Origin: Candidatus Poribacteria bacterium | GTDB lineage: Bacteria > Poribacteria > WGA-4E > UBA9662 | DNA length: 64,000 nucleotides | Reading direction: 5' to 3' | Assembly: GCA_012963885.1 (NCBI GenBank) | Contig: DTUY01000052.1 | Location: 1 to 64,000 of the forward strand | In this document: piece by piece, positions 18,472-28,500 of the stretch | Layout of the letters: every line of letters begins with the position of its first letter | How positions within the stretch are numbered: the first letter of the stretch is position 1 | Translations under genes and position numbers: made by a program | The notes under the pieces: generated by a model | What the model was told of the DNA's origin: nothing | The model's database searches: none | Seen by the model: only the letters and a program-made list of their open reading frames with translations

Positions 18472-19421
18472 TAGTCAGTTTTCGTTTTATTTGTTTAGTT
18501 AGCTTGATATCCTGCTAAGTTCATAATGTTTTTAGAAGTCGTCATGCCTTCATTTTTCTATAGTCTTTAAAGTGTAAGCATCTTCAAATAATGGTGAAGG
18601 CTCAAGGCAAAACACTCATATTATCATAAAATAGCCGGATCTGAAAGTTCAAATGGAGTTGTTTACGTTGTTCTGATTTAATCTTTCTTCAGTAGTGACT
18701 AGGTTTTGTTGACATTTGAGAAAATGTGGCATCATATTCAGATATCGAGAATAAATTATCAGAAAATCAATGGTTGTAAATTCTACAGTTTCTCACTGGT
18801 TGCCACCAGCTTTACCTCGGAAATCCTGGTTAATTTGAGTAATGTTATTCTGGCATTTACTGGTGTTTAATGGTTTATGAAGTTGTGATGAGTTACTTGA
18901 TAACGCCGAACATCTAGTCCTGTATAAGGATTGTTAAAATTGTTGTGGCATTTCGCTAGGGGATTTTTGGTCTGTTTAAGTTTTTTCTGCAAAGGGTTGA
19001 TCAAAAGATTTAGGAAGAAAGGTTGCCAGAGTGATCGAAGGTCCAACAGCAGGATCCTTGTGCTTTGGAGTCTGAAAAAGTCATAGCTAGTATAAGGATC
19101 CGATTATGTGGTCGACTGCTCTAACACGTGAAGCTAGTTTGAGTGCCTCAGAAGAACCGCATGTTGTCCGATATACCAATATAAATTTGGTTGATAATGT
19201 TAATCAAGAGTTAGAGACTATTGGATTAATTGATAGAACGAGCTTTTGACAGTTTTAGGATGGAATACCAAATTTAGGAAAGAGCATTAGCGTAACAAAG
19301 TTGCCGAGCTATCGTCGTCCGGCCAATAGCTATTTGGACTTGATACTTGGAGCGAGTAAAGGATAAAATAAAGCAGATCGAAGTTCGTATTATATCCGCT
19401 CCATAAATTCGGGGAATGATT
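18472..19421. other. Long intergenic region, 950 bp
   Basis: AT-rich sequence between a minus-strand gene and the plus-strand thioredoxin-like gene, expected to carry both promoters. One short plus-strand frame, 19106-19249 (47 codons, starts MWSTALTREASLSASEEP), has AAGGA seven bases before its ATG; in the same frame upstream is VARVIEGPTAGSLCFGV ended by TGA, so it may be the tail of an eroded gene. I do not recognise either piece. Confidence 0.45.
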
Positions 19422-20012
19422 ATGTGCTTTTTAAGACGGCATAAGGCGAAAGGACTGGTAGTTGTTTTAATATGCTTCAGTATGACTATCCTGTTTGGAT
19501 GTGAGGTCCTCCAAGAAGCGCAGAGGCGTAAACAGTTGAGAACCAGAGAAGAAATGAGCAATCAAGTCAAGCCTGAGAAGAATGCTTCTGGAGGAAATGC
19601 TCTTGTTGGTCAGATCGCTCCTGACTTTACATTAACAGACCTCAATGGTGGTTCCATTACGCTATCAAGTTTGAAGGGTAAAGCTGTTCTCCTCAATTTC
19701 TGGGCAACTTGGTGAGGCTCGTGCCGTGTGGAGGTTCCACACTTAGAGGCACTATACAAAAAGTACAGCGATCAGGGACTAGTTATACTTGGAGCTAGTG
19801 TTGACCAAGATTACGAAAGTCTTAGGCAGGTTGTGCAGAGGGAAATTTCCTATCCGGTGCTTAGAGACAGTCAGGGTGATGCTTCCATCCTTTACGGGGT
19901 CAGGGGGATACCAGCTAATTTTTATATCGATAGGTTGGGAAAGGTTAGTAAAGTTGAAGTTGGCTTCCATGGGGAATTGGCTCTTGAGAATAATATTAAG
20001 GATATATTATAA
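19422..20012 (+). CDS. TlpA-like thioredoxin-fold lipoprotein, candidate selenoprotein (Sec98)
   Basis: A lipoprotein signal peptide (residues 1-26, lipobox LFGC at C27) leads into a TlpA/ResA-type redoxin domain: IAPDFTLTDLNGGSITLSSL, AVLLNFWATW, then an in-frame TGA (19713-19715), then GSCRVEVPHLEALYKKYSDQ and RGIPANFYIDRLG. The family has WATWCxxC here, so the TGA stands exactly at the first catalytic Cys, giving a UGSC redox site (Sec98, Cys101). A hairpin with bacterial SECIS geometry begins five bases after the TGA. Flanking sequence is undamaged on both sides. ATG at 19422 has GGGGA seven bases ahead and is preferred over ATG at 19416. Outside the membrane it would reduce disulfides or assist cytochrome maturation. 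A simple nonsense mutation of a Cys codon is the alternative. Confidence 0.78.
19721..19752 (+). promoter_or_regulatory. Candidate bacterial SECIS hairpin
   Basis: Inner stem GTGTGG/CCACAC (19726-19731 with 19737-19742) closes a five-base loop AGGTT; the outer stem GTGCC/GGCAC (19721-19725 with 19748-19752) pairs perfectly with a five-base bulge TTAGA on the 3' side. The loop has G at its second position and starts 16 bases after the TGA, which fits the published bacterial SECIS model (G in the first two loop positions, 16-37 bases from UGA to loop). This would recruit SelB to decode UGA as selenocysteine. Confidence 0.7.
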
Positions 20013-20424
20013 GAATGGGGAATCTCGACTTTTGGGTCGTTATCGTTTAGATAAATATATGTGACTGCATAAAGAAGGTTTTGCAGTTGCCAAATCATAA
20101 CGTCAGTTGCTTATCCCCAAAACAATTCCCAGTTTTTTAGTATAGTCGTGTTTTCTGTCTCTGAACATCAGTTCCAGAAACATGACCATATAATAATAGT
20201 GCCTACCATAGGAAATCATTCCAAGCGCGCCGTCGTAGGATCAGGTATGTCTTGATGTGCTTCAGAATGATCCCATCGTCCAACTGCTAATTGAAATTTG
20301 GGTAGACTGCGTCTTCTGGTTTTACTGTTTTTTCTAGATTCTATTTTGGCAGACATAATCGTGTTTAGACGCCAAATAGTGCATGCTCAAAATCCACATG
20401 GTGTAACTTCGTATGATGATATCA
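20013..20424 (+). other. Intergenic region, 412 bp, upstream of sdhC
   Basis: No clear terminator or promoter stands out. A plus-strand frame from TTG 20298 begins with a signal-peptide-like run (LRLLVLLFFLDSILADI, then IVHAQNPHG) and runs into the start of sdhC in another frame to 20498. It may be the remnant of a secreted protein; the evidence is too thin for a gene call. Confidence 0.4.
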
Positions 20425-21105
20425 ATGCTAAAATCCTCAGTTGGAAAGAAGTTTTTAATGGGGCTAACCGGTCTGGCTTTTTGTGGGTTTCTCGTTGAGC
20501 ATTTAACTGGTAATTTTCTATTACTTGTTCGTAATTCTGAACCCTACAACAAATACGCACATTTCCTGACCGGTTTTGGAGAATTACTTTACATTGCAGA
20601 ATTCATTTTGTTGGGAGCCTTTGTTGTTCATGTCGCAACAGCGATTTCAGTAACCCGCAAAAAGAAGATGGCACGTCCTATCAGCTATGTTGCTAAAGGA
20701 AACGCTGGCGAGCCGAGCCGAAAATCAATTGCTTCAACATCGATGATTATCACCGGAATAATTTTGCTTGTTTTTGTCGTTGTACACCTAATCAACTTTA
20801 AGTTTGGAGCCAAATACACTGTAGAAATTGGCCCTGAATCTGTCAGAGATCTTTATAGACTAGTCCACGAGAAATTTGGAAAAGAATCTTATGTTTTTGG
20901 TTACGTCGCTGTGATGTTTATGCTCAGTATGCACTTAAGGCATGGATTTTGGAGTGCTTTTCAATCGCTTGGGATGAGCAACCCGAAATACACAGCAATG
21001 GTCCAAGCACTTGGCATTTTCATTTCGTTCTTTATCGGTTTTGGATTTCTCGCGATTCCAATTTTAATTTATATTGGGGCAAAAACGGGCTTTTATGGGG
21101 GATGA
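20425..21105 (+). CDS. sdhC: Succinate dehydrogenase/fumarate reductase cytochrome b subunit
   Basis: A 226-residue integral membrane protein with five hydrophobic helices, the Bacillus/Wolinella type that binds two haems b and menaquinone. It opens with [19 protein letters not shown] as the family does; probable haem-ligand histidines are in [22 protein letters not shown] and [13 protein letters not shown]. The ATG at 20425 gives the family start; an in-frame ATG lies four codons earlier. The next gene starts a few bases after the stop, so sdhC, sdhA and sdhB form one operon. It anchors the complex and passes electrons between quinone and the iron-sulfur subunit. Confidence 0.93.
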   Translation: MLKSSVGKKFLMGLTGLAFCGFLVEHLTGNFLLLVRNSEPYNKYAHFLTGFGELLYIAEFILLGAFVVHVATAISVTRKKKMARPISYVAKGNAGEPSRKSIASTSMIITGIILLVFVVVHLINFKFGAKYTVEIGPESVRDLYRLVHEKFGKESYVFGYVAVMFMLSMHLRHGFWSAFQSLGMSNPKYTAMVQALGIFISFFIGFGFLAIPILIYIGAKTGFYGG

Positions 21106-21112
21106 TGTTGCA

Positions 21113-23026
21113 ATGATTTTTGAGACAAAAATACCAAGTGGCCCTTTAACAGAAAAATGGGGCAGGCATAAGTTTAATATGAAACTGGTCAGTCCTAACA
21201 ACAAACGGAATTTTACTATTTTAGTTGTTGGAACAGGGTTGGCTGGCGCTTCCGCAGCAGCGTCACTCAGCGAATTAGGTTATAATGTCAAGAGTTTCTG
21301 CATTCAAGATTCTCCAAGGAGAGCTCATAGCATCGCTGCACAGGGTGGAATCAATGCGGCCAAAAACTATCATAATGATGGTGATAGTGTGTGGCGACTA
21401 TTTTACGATACTATCAAAGGTGGTGATTATAGGTCACGAGAGGCAAATGTTTATCGCCTTGCTCAGGTGAGCGCAAATATCATTGATCAGTGTGCAGCGC
21501 AAGGGGTACCATTCTCACGTGAATATGGGGGACATCTGGCAAATAGATCTTTCGGCGGGACACAGGTATCTCGCACATTCTACTGTCGTGGTCAGACAGG
21601 ACAACAGTTGCTGCTTGGTGCTTACGGGTCTTTGATGCGCCAGGTTGACGCTGGGAGCATCAGAATGTTCCCGCGAAGGGAAATGTTGGATCTCGTAACT
21701 ATTGATGACAAAGCCCGAGGAATCGTTGTTCGGAATCTCATCACGGGGCAAATTGAGTCCTACGCCGGAGATGCAGTGTTGTTGGCAACGGGCGGTTATG
21801 GAAATGCCTACTATCTATCTACCAATGCCATGAATTCTAACGCAACCGCCGTCTGGCGTTGCCACAAACGTGGGGCGTTATTTGCAAACCCATGCTTTGC
21901 CCAAATTCACCCAACCTGCATTCCGATTTCAGGCAATCATCAATCTAAACTAACGCTTATGAGTGAAGGGTTGAGAAATGATGGGCGTATCTGGGTGCCT
22001 AAGAACAAAGATGATAAACGTCCACCGAATGAGATCCCAGAAAACGAAAGGGATTATTACCTTGAAAAGAAATATCCGAGTTTCGGGAATCTTGTGCCAC
22101 GTGATGTTGCATCGAGAAACTCCAAGGCGGTTTGCGACGAAGGACGGGGAGTCGGAGAAACAGGTCTGGCTGTCTATCTCGACTTTGCTGGCACTATAGA
22201 GCACATCGGAGTCGAAACTGTCCGGGAGAAATATGGTAATTTATTTGATATGTATGAGCGGATTACGGGTGAAAATGCTTATGAATCGCCGATGCGCATC
22301 TATCCAGCAGTTCACTATACAATGGGTGGGCTATGGGTCGATTATAATCTAATGAGTACCATTCCTGGCTTACATGTCCTTGGCGAAGCGAATTTCTCTG
22401 ACCATGGAGCAAATCGTCTTGGTGCTAGTGCCTTAATGCAAGGTTTAGCGGATGGATACTTCATCATCCCTTCCACTGTTGGAGATTACATTGCAGGGGC
22501 TGAATTGCCTAAGATCACCGTCGAACACCCAGCTTTCAAAGGTGCTGAAGCAGAGATTCATGGGAGAATGGAAAAACTTCTATCCATCAAAGGGAAAAAA
22601 ACGGTAAAGGAGTTTCACCAAGAAATTGGACGTATTCTTTGGGATTATGTTGGCATGTCGCGTGAAGAAACTGGACTTGAAAACGCAACCAGAGAAATTC
22701 GTAAATTGCGTGAGGAATTTTGGGGAGATGTTAAGGTTCCAGGTGACCAGAACATGCTAAATAAGAATCTTGAGTTTGCTGGACGCGTGGCTGATTACAT
22801 GGAATTGGGTGAATTAATGGCATTGGATGCTTTGAATCGACGGGAATCTTGTGGCGCACATTTTCGCGCAGAAAGCCAAACCCTCGGAGGGGAAGCCCAG
22901 CGCAATGATGAGGACTACAGTTATGTGTCAGCATGGAAATACATGGGTGAGGGTAAAACGCCTATGCATTACCAAGAGTCCTTGTCTTTTGAGAACGTGA
23001 ATCTGACTCAGCGAAGTTATAAGTAA
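21113..23026 (+). CDS. sdhA: Succinate dehydrogenase/fumarate reductase flavoprotein subunit
   Basis: The 637-residue flavoprotein has the FAD-binding dinucleotide fold ([15 protein letters not shown]), the covalent-FAD histidine H72 in [15 protein letters not shown], and active-site segments HPTCIP, RDVASR and HYTMGG, ending with [10 protein letters not shown]. It oxidises succinate or reduces fumarate. The frame is open to 21074, but [11 protein letters not shown] a few residues after ATG 21113 corresponds to the family N-terminus, so 21113 is chosen. Sequence type (long form with a three-gene C-A-B order) matches Bacteroidetes and delta/epsilon-proteobacterial complexes. It is a different lineage from the second sdhA at 26035-27738. 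Confidence 0.95.
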   Translation: MIFETKIPSGPLTEKWGRHKFNMKLVSPNNKRNFTILVVGTGLAGASAAASLSELGYNVKSFCIQDSPRRAHSIAAQGGINAAKNYHNDGDSVWRLFYDTIKGGDYRSREANVYRLAQVSANIIDQCAAQGVPFSREYGGHLANRSFGGTQVSRTFYCRGQTGQQLLLGAYGSLMRQVDAGSIRMFPRREMLDLVTIDDKARGIVVRNLITGQIESYAGDAVLLATGGYGNAYYLSTNAMNSNATAVWRCHKRGALFANPCFAQIHPTCIPISGNHQSKLTLMSEGLRNDGRIWVPKNKDDKRPPNEIPENERDYYLEKKYPSFGNLVPRDVASRNSKAVCDEGRGVGETGLAVYLDFAGTIEHIGVETVREKYGNLFDMYERITGENAYESPMRIYPAVHYTMGGLWVDYNLMSTIPGLHVLGEANFSDHGANRLGASALMQGLADGYFIIPSTVGDYIAGAELPKITVEHPAFKGAEAEIHGRMEKLLSIKGKKTVKEFHQEIGRILWDYVGMSREETGLENATREIRKLREEFWGDVKVPGDQNMLNKNLEFAGRVADYMELGELMALDALNRRESCGAHFRAESQTLGGEAQRNDEDYSYVSAWKYMGEGKTPMHYQESLSFENVNLTQRSYK

Positions 23027-23064
23027 AAAACGTAGTAGCCATATAAATTAACAAGGTGCTGTCA

Positions 23065-23826
23065 ATGGGAAATATGACGTTAAATTTATCAGTCTGGCGT
23101 CAAAAAAATGCAAACAGCCTGGGCGAAATGGTCCCGTACATTGTTAGTGGTATTTCTCCTGATATGTCTTTTCTTGAAATGCTGGATAAACTAAACGAGG
23201 ATCTAATTAGAAGAGAAGAAAGTCCTATTGAGTTTGACAACGACTGCCGTGAAGGAATTTGTGGAATGTGCAGTCTGGTTATTAATGGCGTGGCACACGG
23301 CCCCAAGCGAGCGACTGCAACTTGTGAGCTTCATATGCGTGAATTCGAAGATGGTGGCACTATCACAATTGAACCTTGGCGTTCTAAAGCCTTTCCAGTT
23401 ATAAAGGATCTAGTTGTGGACCGAAGTGCTTTTGATCGGATTATCGCCTCTGCTGGCTATGTTTCCCTATATGTTGGCGAAGCTCCGGATGCGAATGCCG
23501 TGCTGGTATCCAAGAATTCTGCAGAACGAGCCATGGATGCTGCCACGTGTATCGGATGTGGCGCCTGCGTTGCAGCTTGTCCTAATGCTTCTGCTTCACT
23601 GTTTGTCGGGGCTAAAATTGCACATCTTGCCTTACTCCCTCAAGGGCAAATCGAGGGAAAACAAAGGGTGACAAAAATGGTTCAACAAATGGATGAAGAA
23701 GGTTTCGGTGATTGTTCAAACCACGGCGAATGTGAAGCCGTTTGCCCCAAGGCAATTTCCATTTCCCATATCGCATTGATGAGAAAAGAATATCTTAAAG
23801 CTATTCTCAACCCAGAAGATAGCTAA
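23065..23826 (+). CDS. sdhB: Succinate dehydrogenase/fumarate reductase iron-sulfur subunit
   Basis: A 253-residue protein carrying three clusters: the plant-type 2Fe-2S site ([13 protein letters not shown] with a later C in ATCELH), the 4Fe-4S motif [13 protein letters not shown], and the 3Fe-4S region [13 protein letters not shown]. It conducts electrons between the flavoprotein and the cytochrome b. AAGG lies eight bases ahead of the ATG at 23065; an in-frame GTG three codons upstream overlaps the ribosome binding site and is rejected. Last gene of the sdhCAB operon, convergent with the following minus-strand genes. Confidence 0.94.
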   Translation: MGNMTLNLSVWRQKNANSLGEMVPYIVSGISPDMSFLEMLDKLNEDLIRREESPIEFDNDCREGICGMCSLVINGVAHGPKRATATCELHMREFEDGGTITIEPWRSKAFPVIKDLVVDRSAFDRIIASAGYVSLYVGEAPDANAVLVSKNSAERAMDAATCIGCGACVAACPNASASLFVGAKIAHLALLPQGQIEGKQRVTKMVQQMDEEGFGDCSNHGECEAVCPKAISISHIALMRKEYLKAILNPEDS

Positions 23827-23945
23827 ATTGACAGGTGACTAAGGCTTTCGAGGGGTGAGTGAGGTCTGTTTAACAAGAGACAATCCGGCTATTCAGTCTC
23901 AGTTATCTGCTTTATATTACCGAAATAAATCTCTTTTGGGCAGTG

Positions 23946-24821
23946 TTATATACCCAGCTTTGTTAGCACATTCTGAGTTGAAATCATATGTTTATTAAAG
24001 CCCAACTCTTTTGGTGATATGCCAAGTGCTAAGCCAACCATCTGCGGAAGATGCAAAATTGGCATATCAAGCTGTCGGTTGATTACCCGGCTAACTCCAG
24101 GCTGCTGAAGGTCAAGATTCATGTGGCATAATGGACACGGTGTTACCATGCAATCAGCACTTTTATCCTTGGCTTCACCAATGTGTTTCCCTGCCATTTT
24201 GAATGATGCTTCTTCGTTTTCTAAACCAATTGGAAAACCACAACAACGAGTTTTTCCGCTGTAGTCCACTGGAATAGCACCTAGGGCCTCAATCACCTTT
24301 TCCATGGAAGTTGGATTATCAGGATCATCAATCCCCATGATGTCAGCAGGGCGCAGGATGTAACAACCATAAAATGGTGCAATGCGCAAATCCGTCAACG
24401 GTTTTTTGACCATATCACGAAGGTTGTCAATACCAACCTCTTTGATGATAACGTAGAGAATATGTGTGACATCAACGCCTCCATGGTAGGTGTGCCCGCC
24501 GGATTCAAGTACTGCGTTTACGTCTGCACGGTAACCTTCATTATCAGACAGTTTCTTATTGCTCTTACGCAGACAACCTATGCAGGTTGAACAGATTGTC
24601 ATCAATGGCAAATCTAATTCCTCAGCGAGTGCGAGAGTTTTAGCATTGTAAGTATCTGCAAGCACCGGATTTTGTGATTCTAAAACACCTGCACCGGTAC
24701 AGGGAGCACCAGTAAGTTCAACCAATTCAATACCAAGCATAGGTGCAATTTTCTTGGTGGCTTGGTTCAGTTCTGGACAATTCCCTTTAGCCACACAGCC
24801 AGGGAAATAAGCAACTCTCAT
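23946..24821 (-). CDS. HdrB-like CCG-domain subunit of a second SDH/FRD complex (SdhE type)
   Basis: The 291-residue protein has two cysteine-rich CCG domains as in heterodisulfide reductase subunit B and the SdhE/MfrE anchor subunits: [25 protein letters not shown] in the first half, and [26 protein letters not shown] in the second. There are no transmembrane helices. In type E succinate:quinone or methylmenaquinol:fumarate reductases this subunit replaces the cytochrome b and binds the quinone from the membrane face. It lies downstream of the minus-strand sdhA-sdhB pair, supporting that role. Confidence 0.88.
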   Translation of the reverse strand: MRVAYFPGCVAKGNCPELNQATKKIAPMLGIELVELTGAPCTGAGVLESQNPVLADTYNAKTLALAEELDLPLMTICSTCIGCLRKSNKKLSDNEGYRADVNAVLESGGHTYHGGVDVTHILYVIIKEVGIDNLRDMVKKPLTDLRIAPFYGCYILRPADIMGIDDPDNPTSMEKVIEALGAIPVDYSGKTRCCGFPIGLENEEASFKMAGKHIGEAKDKSADCMVTPCPLCHMNLDLQQPGVSRVINRQLDMPILHLPQMVGLALGISPKELGFNKHMISTQNVLTKLGI

Positions 24822-24905
24822 TTAGATTTACTCCTATATCAGTTGTAATTTATCGATCCATCATGATATGACTACTGTTTTCTAGTGAATTCGTACGGGG
24901 TCCGA

Positions 24906-25049
24906 TTAACAAAGACGTTGGGTTTCTATCAATTCAGCCGCTTCCTGAGTTGAAGGCAGCTTTAGTATATTCTGATACTCTTCGGGGAAATATCTGGATA
25001 TATAAATCGACTTGGGACAAACCACTGCACATTCATTCCATATTTTGTT
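24906..25049 (-). other. Iron-sulfur-like tail in frame with the sdhB stop
   Basis: Immediately after the TAA of the minus-strand sdhB the same frame continues for 47 codons: NKIWNECAVVCPKSIYIS and on to a stop at 24906. CAVVCPK resembles the last cysteines of an iron-sulfur motif. It has no start of its own. It could be a relic of a longer iron-sulfur protein or a duplicated SdhB end. Confidence 0.4.
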
Positions 25050-26006
25050 TTAGGATTTTTCTTCCAGTTCCATATGGATGCGCCGTATGTCCTTTACTTC
25101 TGTGACTGATGGGTGAGTACCTGGAAAGGGAGGTTTAATCTTCCCTTTCAATATTGCCTTGATTGCAGTACCTGTGTTTTTTATAGCCCAACCCAAACCC
25201 GCGGCCTTAATAGGTAGAGTGCGTTCATCAATTGTACCGCTATGTGATACACTTTTGGTGAAATGAATCACATGTTTAGCACCCACGTTTCCAGTCAGCC
25301 CCTCTTTGATAGCGAGTTCACGCAACTTGATGATTTGATCCATCGGCGCCACATCTTTTGGACAAACTTGCACACACTCCAGACAACGAGTACAATCCCA
25401 GATACCGCCTTCTTGACTTAGATTTATTAGTGATTCTTTAGTTGGAGCATGGCGGGGATCCCCAACTACTCGGTAAGCCTTGGCGAGTGCTGCTGGAGCC
25501 AAAAAATTTTCATCTACCTCTAATACTGTACAGTCACTTACACACGCTCCACACATGATGCAATTCATTGGTTGCTGTAACTCGACCATCTTGCTATGTG
25601 GGACTTTGTACTCACGTTCCGGTGGTTCACCATCAGTCTCAATCCACGGCTTAACTTGCCGTAGCTTATCCCAAAATGTGTCCATACTAGTCACAAGATC
25701 TTTAATTACTTCCATGTTGCCCATCGGATCTACACAAATTTCCTCACCATCAGGTGCAAGAGCCGATAGTTTGGTCTTGCATCCTAGTTTCGCGTGCCCA
25801 TTCACCCGAAAGGCACACGATCCGCAAACCGCGCTTCTGCAAGAACAACGCAGTGTCAGTGTGCCATCTATTTCTTCACGAATTTTGATAAGCGCATCAA
25901 GTACTGTAGCAAAGTCAGGTAAATTATCCACTGTATAAGTATCGTAATGCGACTCTTGGTCTTTTTGAGGATCATAGCGATAAACCTTAAGTTTAGCTTG
26001 AATCAT
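25050..26006 (-). CDS. sdhB: Iron-sulfur subunit of the second (type E) SDH/FRD complex
   Basis: A 318-residue iron-sulfur subunit, longer than usual through an extra C-terminal region of about 80 residues (from GAKHVIHFTKS). The 2Fe-2S site is LRCSCRSAVCGSCAFRVNG plus GCKT; the 4Fe-4S motif is CIMCGACVSDC; the third is CTRCLECVQVCPKDV. It differs strongly from the sdhB at 23065. Start ATG 26006 has GGAACCAGAAGAAG ahead. It follows sdhA by 28 bp and precedes the HdrB-like gene, the gene order of type E complexes. Confidence 0.92.
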   Translation of the reverse strand: MIQAKLKVYRYDPQKDQESHYDTYTVDNLPDFATVLDALIKIREEIDGTLTLRCSCRSAVCGSCAFRVNGHAKLGCKTKLSALAPDGEEICVDPMGNMEVIKDLVTSMDTFWDKLRQVKPWIETDGEPPEREYKVPHSKMVELQQPMNCIMCGACVSDCTVLEVDENFLAPAALAKAYRVVGDPRHAPTKESLINLSQEGGIWDCTRCLECVQVCPKDVAPMDQIIKLRELAIKEGLTGNVGAKHVIHFTKSVSHSGTIDERTLPIKAAGLGWAIKNTGTAIKAILKGKIKPPFPGTHPSVTEVKDIRRIHMELEEKS

Positions 26007-26034
26007 CTTCTTCTGGTTCCTTTCAAATCAATCC

Positions 26035-27738
26035 TTAGTATTGCCGCAACTCTGGTTGCCATTTAGTGATGATTACCGGTAAATAATCAATTGCAGGACC
26101 TTCATCTGTCCGGTAGATAACCACATGTTTGAGCCAATTTTCATCGTCTCGTTTAGGATGATCAGTGCGTGTGTGTGCACCACGACTTTCTTGGCGAGCA
26201 AGGCAACTAGCGATAATTACCTCTGCACAATCAAGCATATAATTTAGCTCTAGAGCTGCCACTAAATCAGTGTTGAATACTCTACCTTTATCATCAACGG
26301 AGATCTGGGGATAGCGCTCTCTTACTAGCCCAATTCGGCGCTGTGATTCGAGCAAGCCTGATTCGTCTCGAAATACGCCGGTGAACTCATGCATAATATT
26401 ACCCATTTCCAACCTTAGGGTTGCTGGACGTTCGTCGGTTGCACGAGCAAAGATATCAGCAATTTTCTGCTCTTCGGTTTGTATCACTTGTTCGGAGATG
26501 TTAACATCGTTGGTATCATTAGCGTATTGGGCAGCGTGCACTCCAGCTCTACGACCAAAGACGACACAATCTAGTAAACTGTTACCTCCCAGCCGATTGG
26601 CTCCATGTGCGGAAGCACAAGCAGCCTCACCAGCAGCATACAAACCTGGGAGAGGGTCGATGCCTTCCCCATTATATCGATAGCAACGACCATCGATGTC
26701 AGTCTTAATGCCACCCATAAGATAATGCATCCCTGGACAAACTGGCAGCGGTTCGTTCGTTATATCAACACCGGCATAATCCTTTGCAAGCTCAGAAATT
26801 TGATGAAAAGCTTCTAAGATGCGATCTTTAATATGACGACAGTCCAGTAAGACACAACCATTTATTCCACGTCCTTCTCGGATTTCGATTGTCTCCGCAC
26901 GCGAAACGACATCACGCGACGCTTTTTCTGCCAACGTTGTAGCTTCATAACGTGGATCTAGCATGAAACGCTCATCATTGGCATTTAGCAAATATGCACC
27001 CTCACCTCGTGCCCCTTCTGTTATGAGAAAACCATTAGCGGGCAATGTGGTTGGGTGATATTGCACCATTTCCATATCCATAAGCACTGCGCCTGCACGA
27101 TAGGCTAAGGATAATCCATCACCTGTTACTATCAGCCCATTAGTGCTTGGTTCATAGACACGACCGCACCCGCCAGTACAAATAATAATCGACTTGGCTT
27201 TAATGATTTCTAGTTTGCCACTAATCATTTCCATGGCAACTGCGCCGTAGCATATCCCATCTTCCATCAACAGGGTTGTGACAAACCATTCATTGTAAGA
27301 TTGGACTTCCAGCCTAAGGAGTTGTTCGTAAATAACATGCAGTATGGTCTGGCCAGTCATATCGCCAACATGGCAAGTCCGACTTTTGTCCGTGCCACCA
27401 AAACCTCGCATGTGGATAAGCCCCTCATCATCCCGGTCAAAGATGACCCCGTAATGTTCAAGCGCAAAAATGTCTTCAATACCTTCTCGGCATAGAATTT
27501 CAATGGCGTCTTGATCTCCCAGGAAATCGCTCCCCTTAACCGTTTCGTAGGCATGTACTTCCCAAGAGTCCTCAACTCCTATAGCGGAGTTTATGCCACC
27601 CTGCGCGGCGGCTGAATGTGAACGTGTTGGATAAACTTTGGAGAGCATAGCTACATCTGCTCCAGCCTGTTTGGCATGGAGAGCAGCACTCATTCCTGCT
27701 AAGCCTCCGCCGATTACGAGCACATCATGTTCAATCAT
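26035..27738 (-). CDS. sdhA: Flavoprotein subunit of the second (type E) SDH/FRD complex
   Basis: The 567-residue protein has the FAD fold VLVIGGGLAGMSAALHA, the covalent-FAD histidine H41 in TRSHSAAAQGGINSA, the substrate-site segments HPTTLP, RDVVSRA and HYLMGG, GAHGANRLGGNSLLD, and a C-terminus with RQESRGAHTR. It is the short form found in mitochondria-like and type E enzymes. No Tat signal is present, so it works in the cytoplasm, unlike MfrA of epsilonproteobacteria. First gene of the minus-strand sdhA-sdhB-hdrB-like set. Whether it oxidises succinate or reduces fumarate in vivo cannot be told. Confidence 0.94.
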   Translation of the reverse strand: MIEHDVLVIGGGLAGMSAALHAKQAGADVAMLSKVYPTRSHSAAAQGGINSAIGVEDSWEVHAYETVKGSDFLGDQDAIEILCREGIEDIFALEHYGVIFDRDDEGLIHMRGFGGTDKSRTCHVGDMTGQTILHVIYEQLLRLEVQSYNEWFVTTLLMEDGICYGAVAMEMISGKLEIIKAKSIIICTGGCGRVYEPSTNGLIVTGDGLSLAYRAGAVLMDMEMVQYHPTTLPANGFLITEGARGEGAYLLNANDERFMLDPRYEATTLAEKASRDVVSRAETIEIREGRGINGCVLLDCRHIKDRILEAFHQISELAKDYAGVDITNEPLPVCPGMHYLMGGIKTDIDGRCYRYNGEGIDPLPGLYAAGEAACASAHGANRLGGNSLLDCVVFGRRAGVHAAQYANDTNDVNISEQVIQTEEQKIADIFARATDERPATLRLEMGNIMHEFTGVFRDESGLLESQRRIGLVRERYPQISVDDKGRVFNTDLVAALELNYMLDCAEVIIASCLARQESRGAHTRTDHPKRDDENWLKHVVIYRTDEGPAIDYLPVIITKWQPELRQY

Positions 27739-28451
27739 ATGTATATATGTCCTTAAATTATTACACTAAAATTTTCTAGCTCAATAGTTAAATTGCCGTT
27801 AGTGCCTTTTTGATCTAAAACTGGGGATCCAGAGATCTATGTAATATGGGAAAAAACCAAACCCGTTTTCTTGTAGGATTATATACAACCCTTATGAAGA
27901 TAAGCTTGTCTATGAAAATAATAACGATTCACATTATCAGCTAACTTAGATGTGTGAAACTAGGGAGACGAAGTATATTTCAGCGTAGTTGAAAACATTT
28001 AGGGCTGGCATTAGAATGCTTTTAAAGAGGATAATCTCCAAATTCTCAAGATTAAGCCTGAACTAAACCAAAACTTATTCGCAAAACTTTCAGAGTTCAG
28101 AAAATAACACATTGAACACCAAAAAAGCAAGTTTTTTCGAGAAGTGTGTGCATTAACCTAATAGGGCGTTGGAAACTTAAATTGGGATCTTCAAAATCTA
28201 ATGTTCTATTTCTTAATCGATTTAATTAAAGTGGAAAATTTTCAATAGGTTCCATTCATAATCATACACGATGCATCCTTAGGTTCAGTTTTGCAGTTCA
28301 AGGTGTTAAGTATTAGCTATTCTGATATTTGCAGTTTAGTTGTTCGCAAGATATTATATCAATAGCTTGTTTTGAAAGGCTATTATAATAGCGGTGGGAA
28401 ATGCGAATTCAATAGGGTTTCAATGAGGATTTTTGCTTGAAAAAGGCTGAA

Positions 28452-28473
28452 CTAAAAAAAGCAAGTTTTTTAG
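28452..28473. promoter_or_regulatory. Inverted repeat abutting the candidate flagellar promoter
   Basis: CTAAAAAA and TTTTTTAG form a perfect 8-bp inverted repeat around AGCAAG, ending directly at the -35 box. Its centre also occurs 330 bp upstream (28121-28137). It could be a regulator site, or a terminator for upstream readthrough transcription. Confidence 0.4.
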
Positions 28474-28500
28474 TTGACAAAAAAATTGCTGTGTGATAAT
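28474..28500 (+). promoter_or_regulatory. Candidate sigma-70 promoter of the flagellar operon
   Basis: TTGACA (28474-28479) and TGTGATAAT (ending 28500) make a near-consensus -35/extended -10 pair, although the 15-base spacer is short. Start of transcription would be near 28507, leaving about 340 bases of untranslated leader before flgG. No sigma-28 or sigma-54 consensus was found in the region. Confidence 0.5.

Noticed and set aside
28006-28022. TGGCATTAGAATGCT as a sigma-54 promoter
   Set aside because: The GG to GC spacing is one base short and the site is over 800 bp from flgG.
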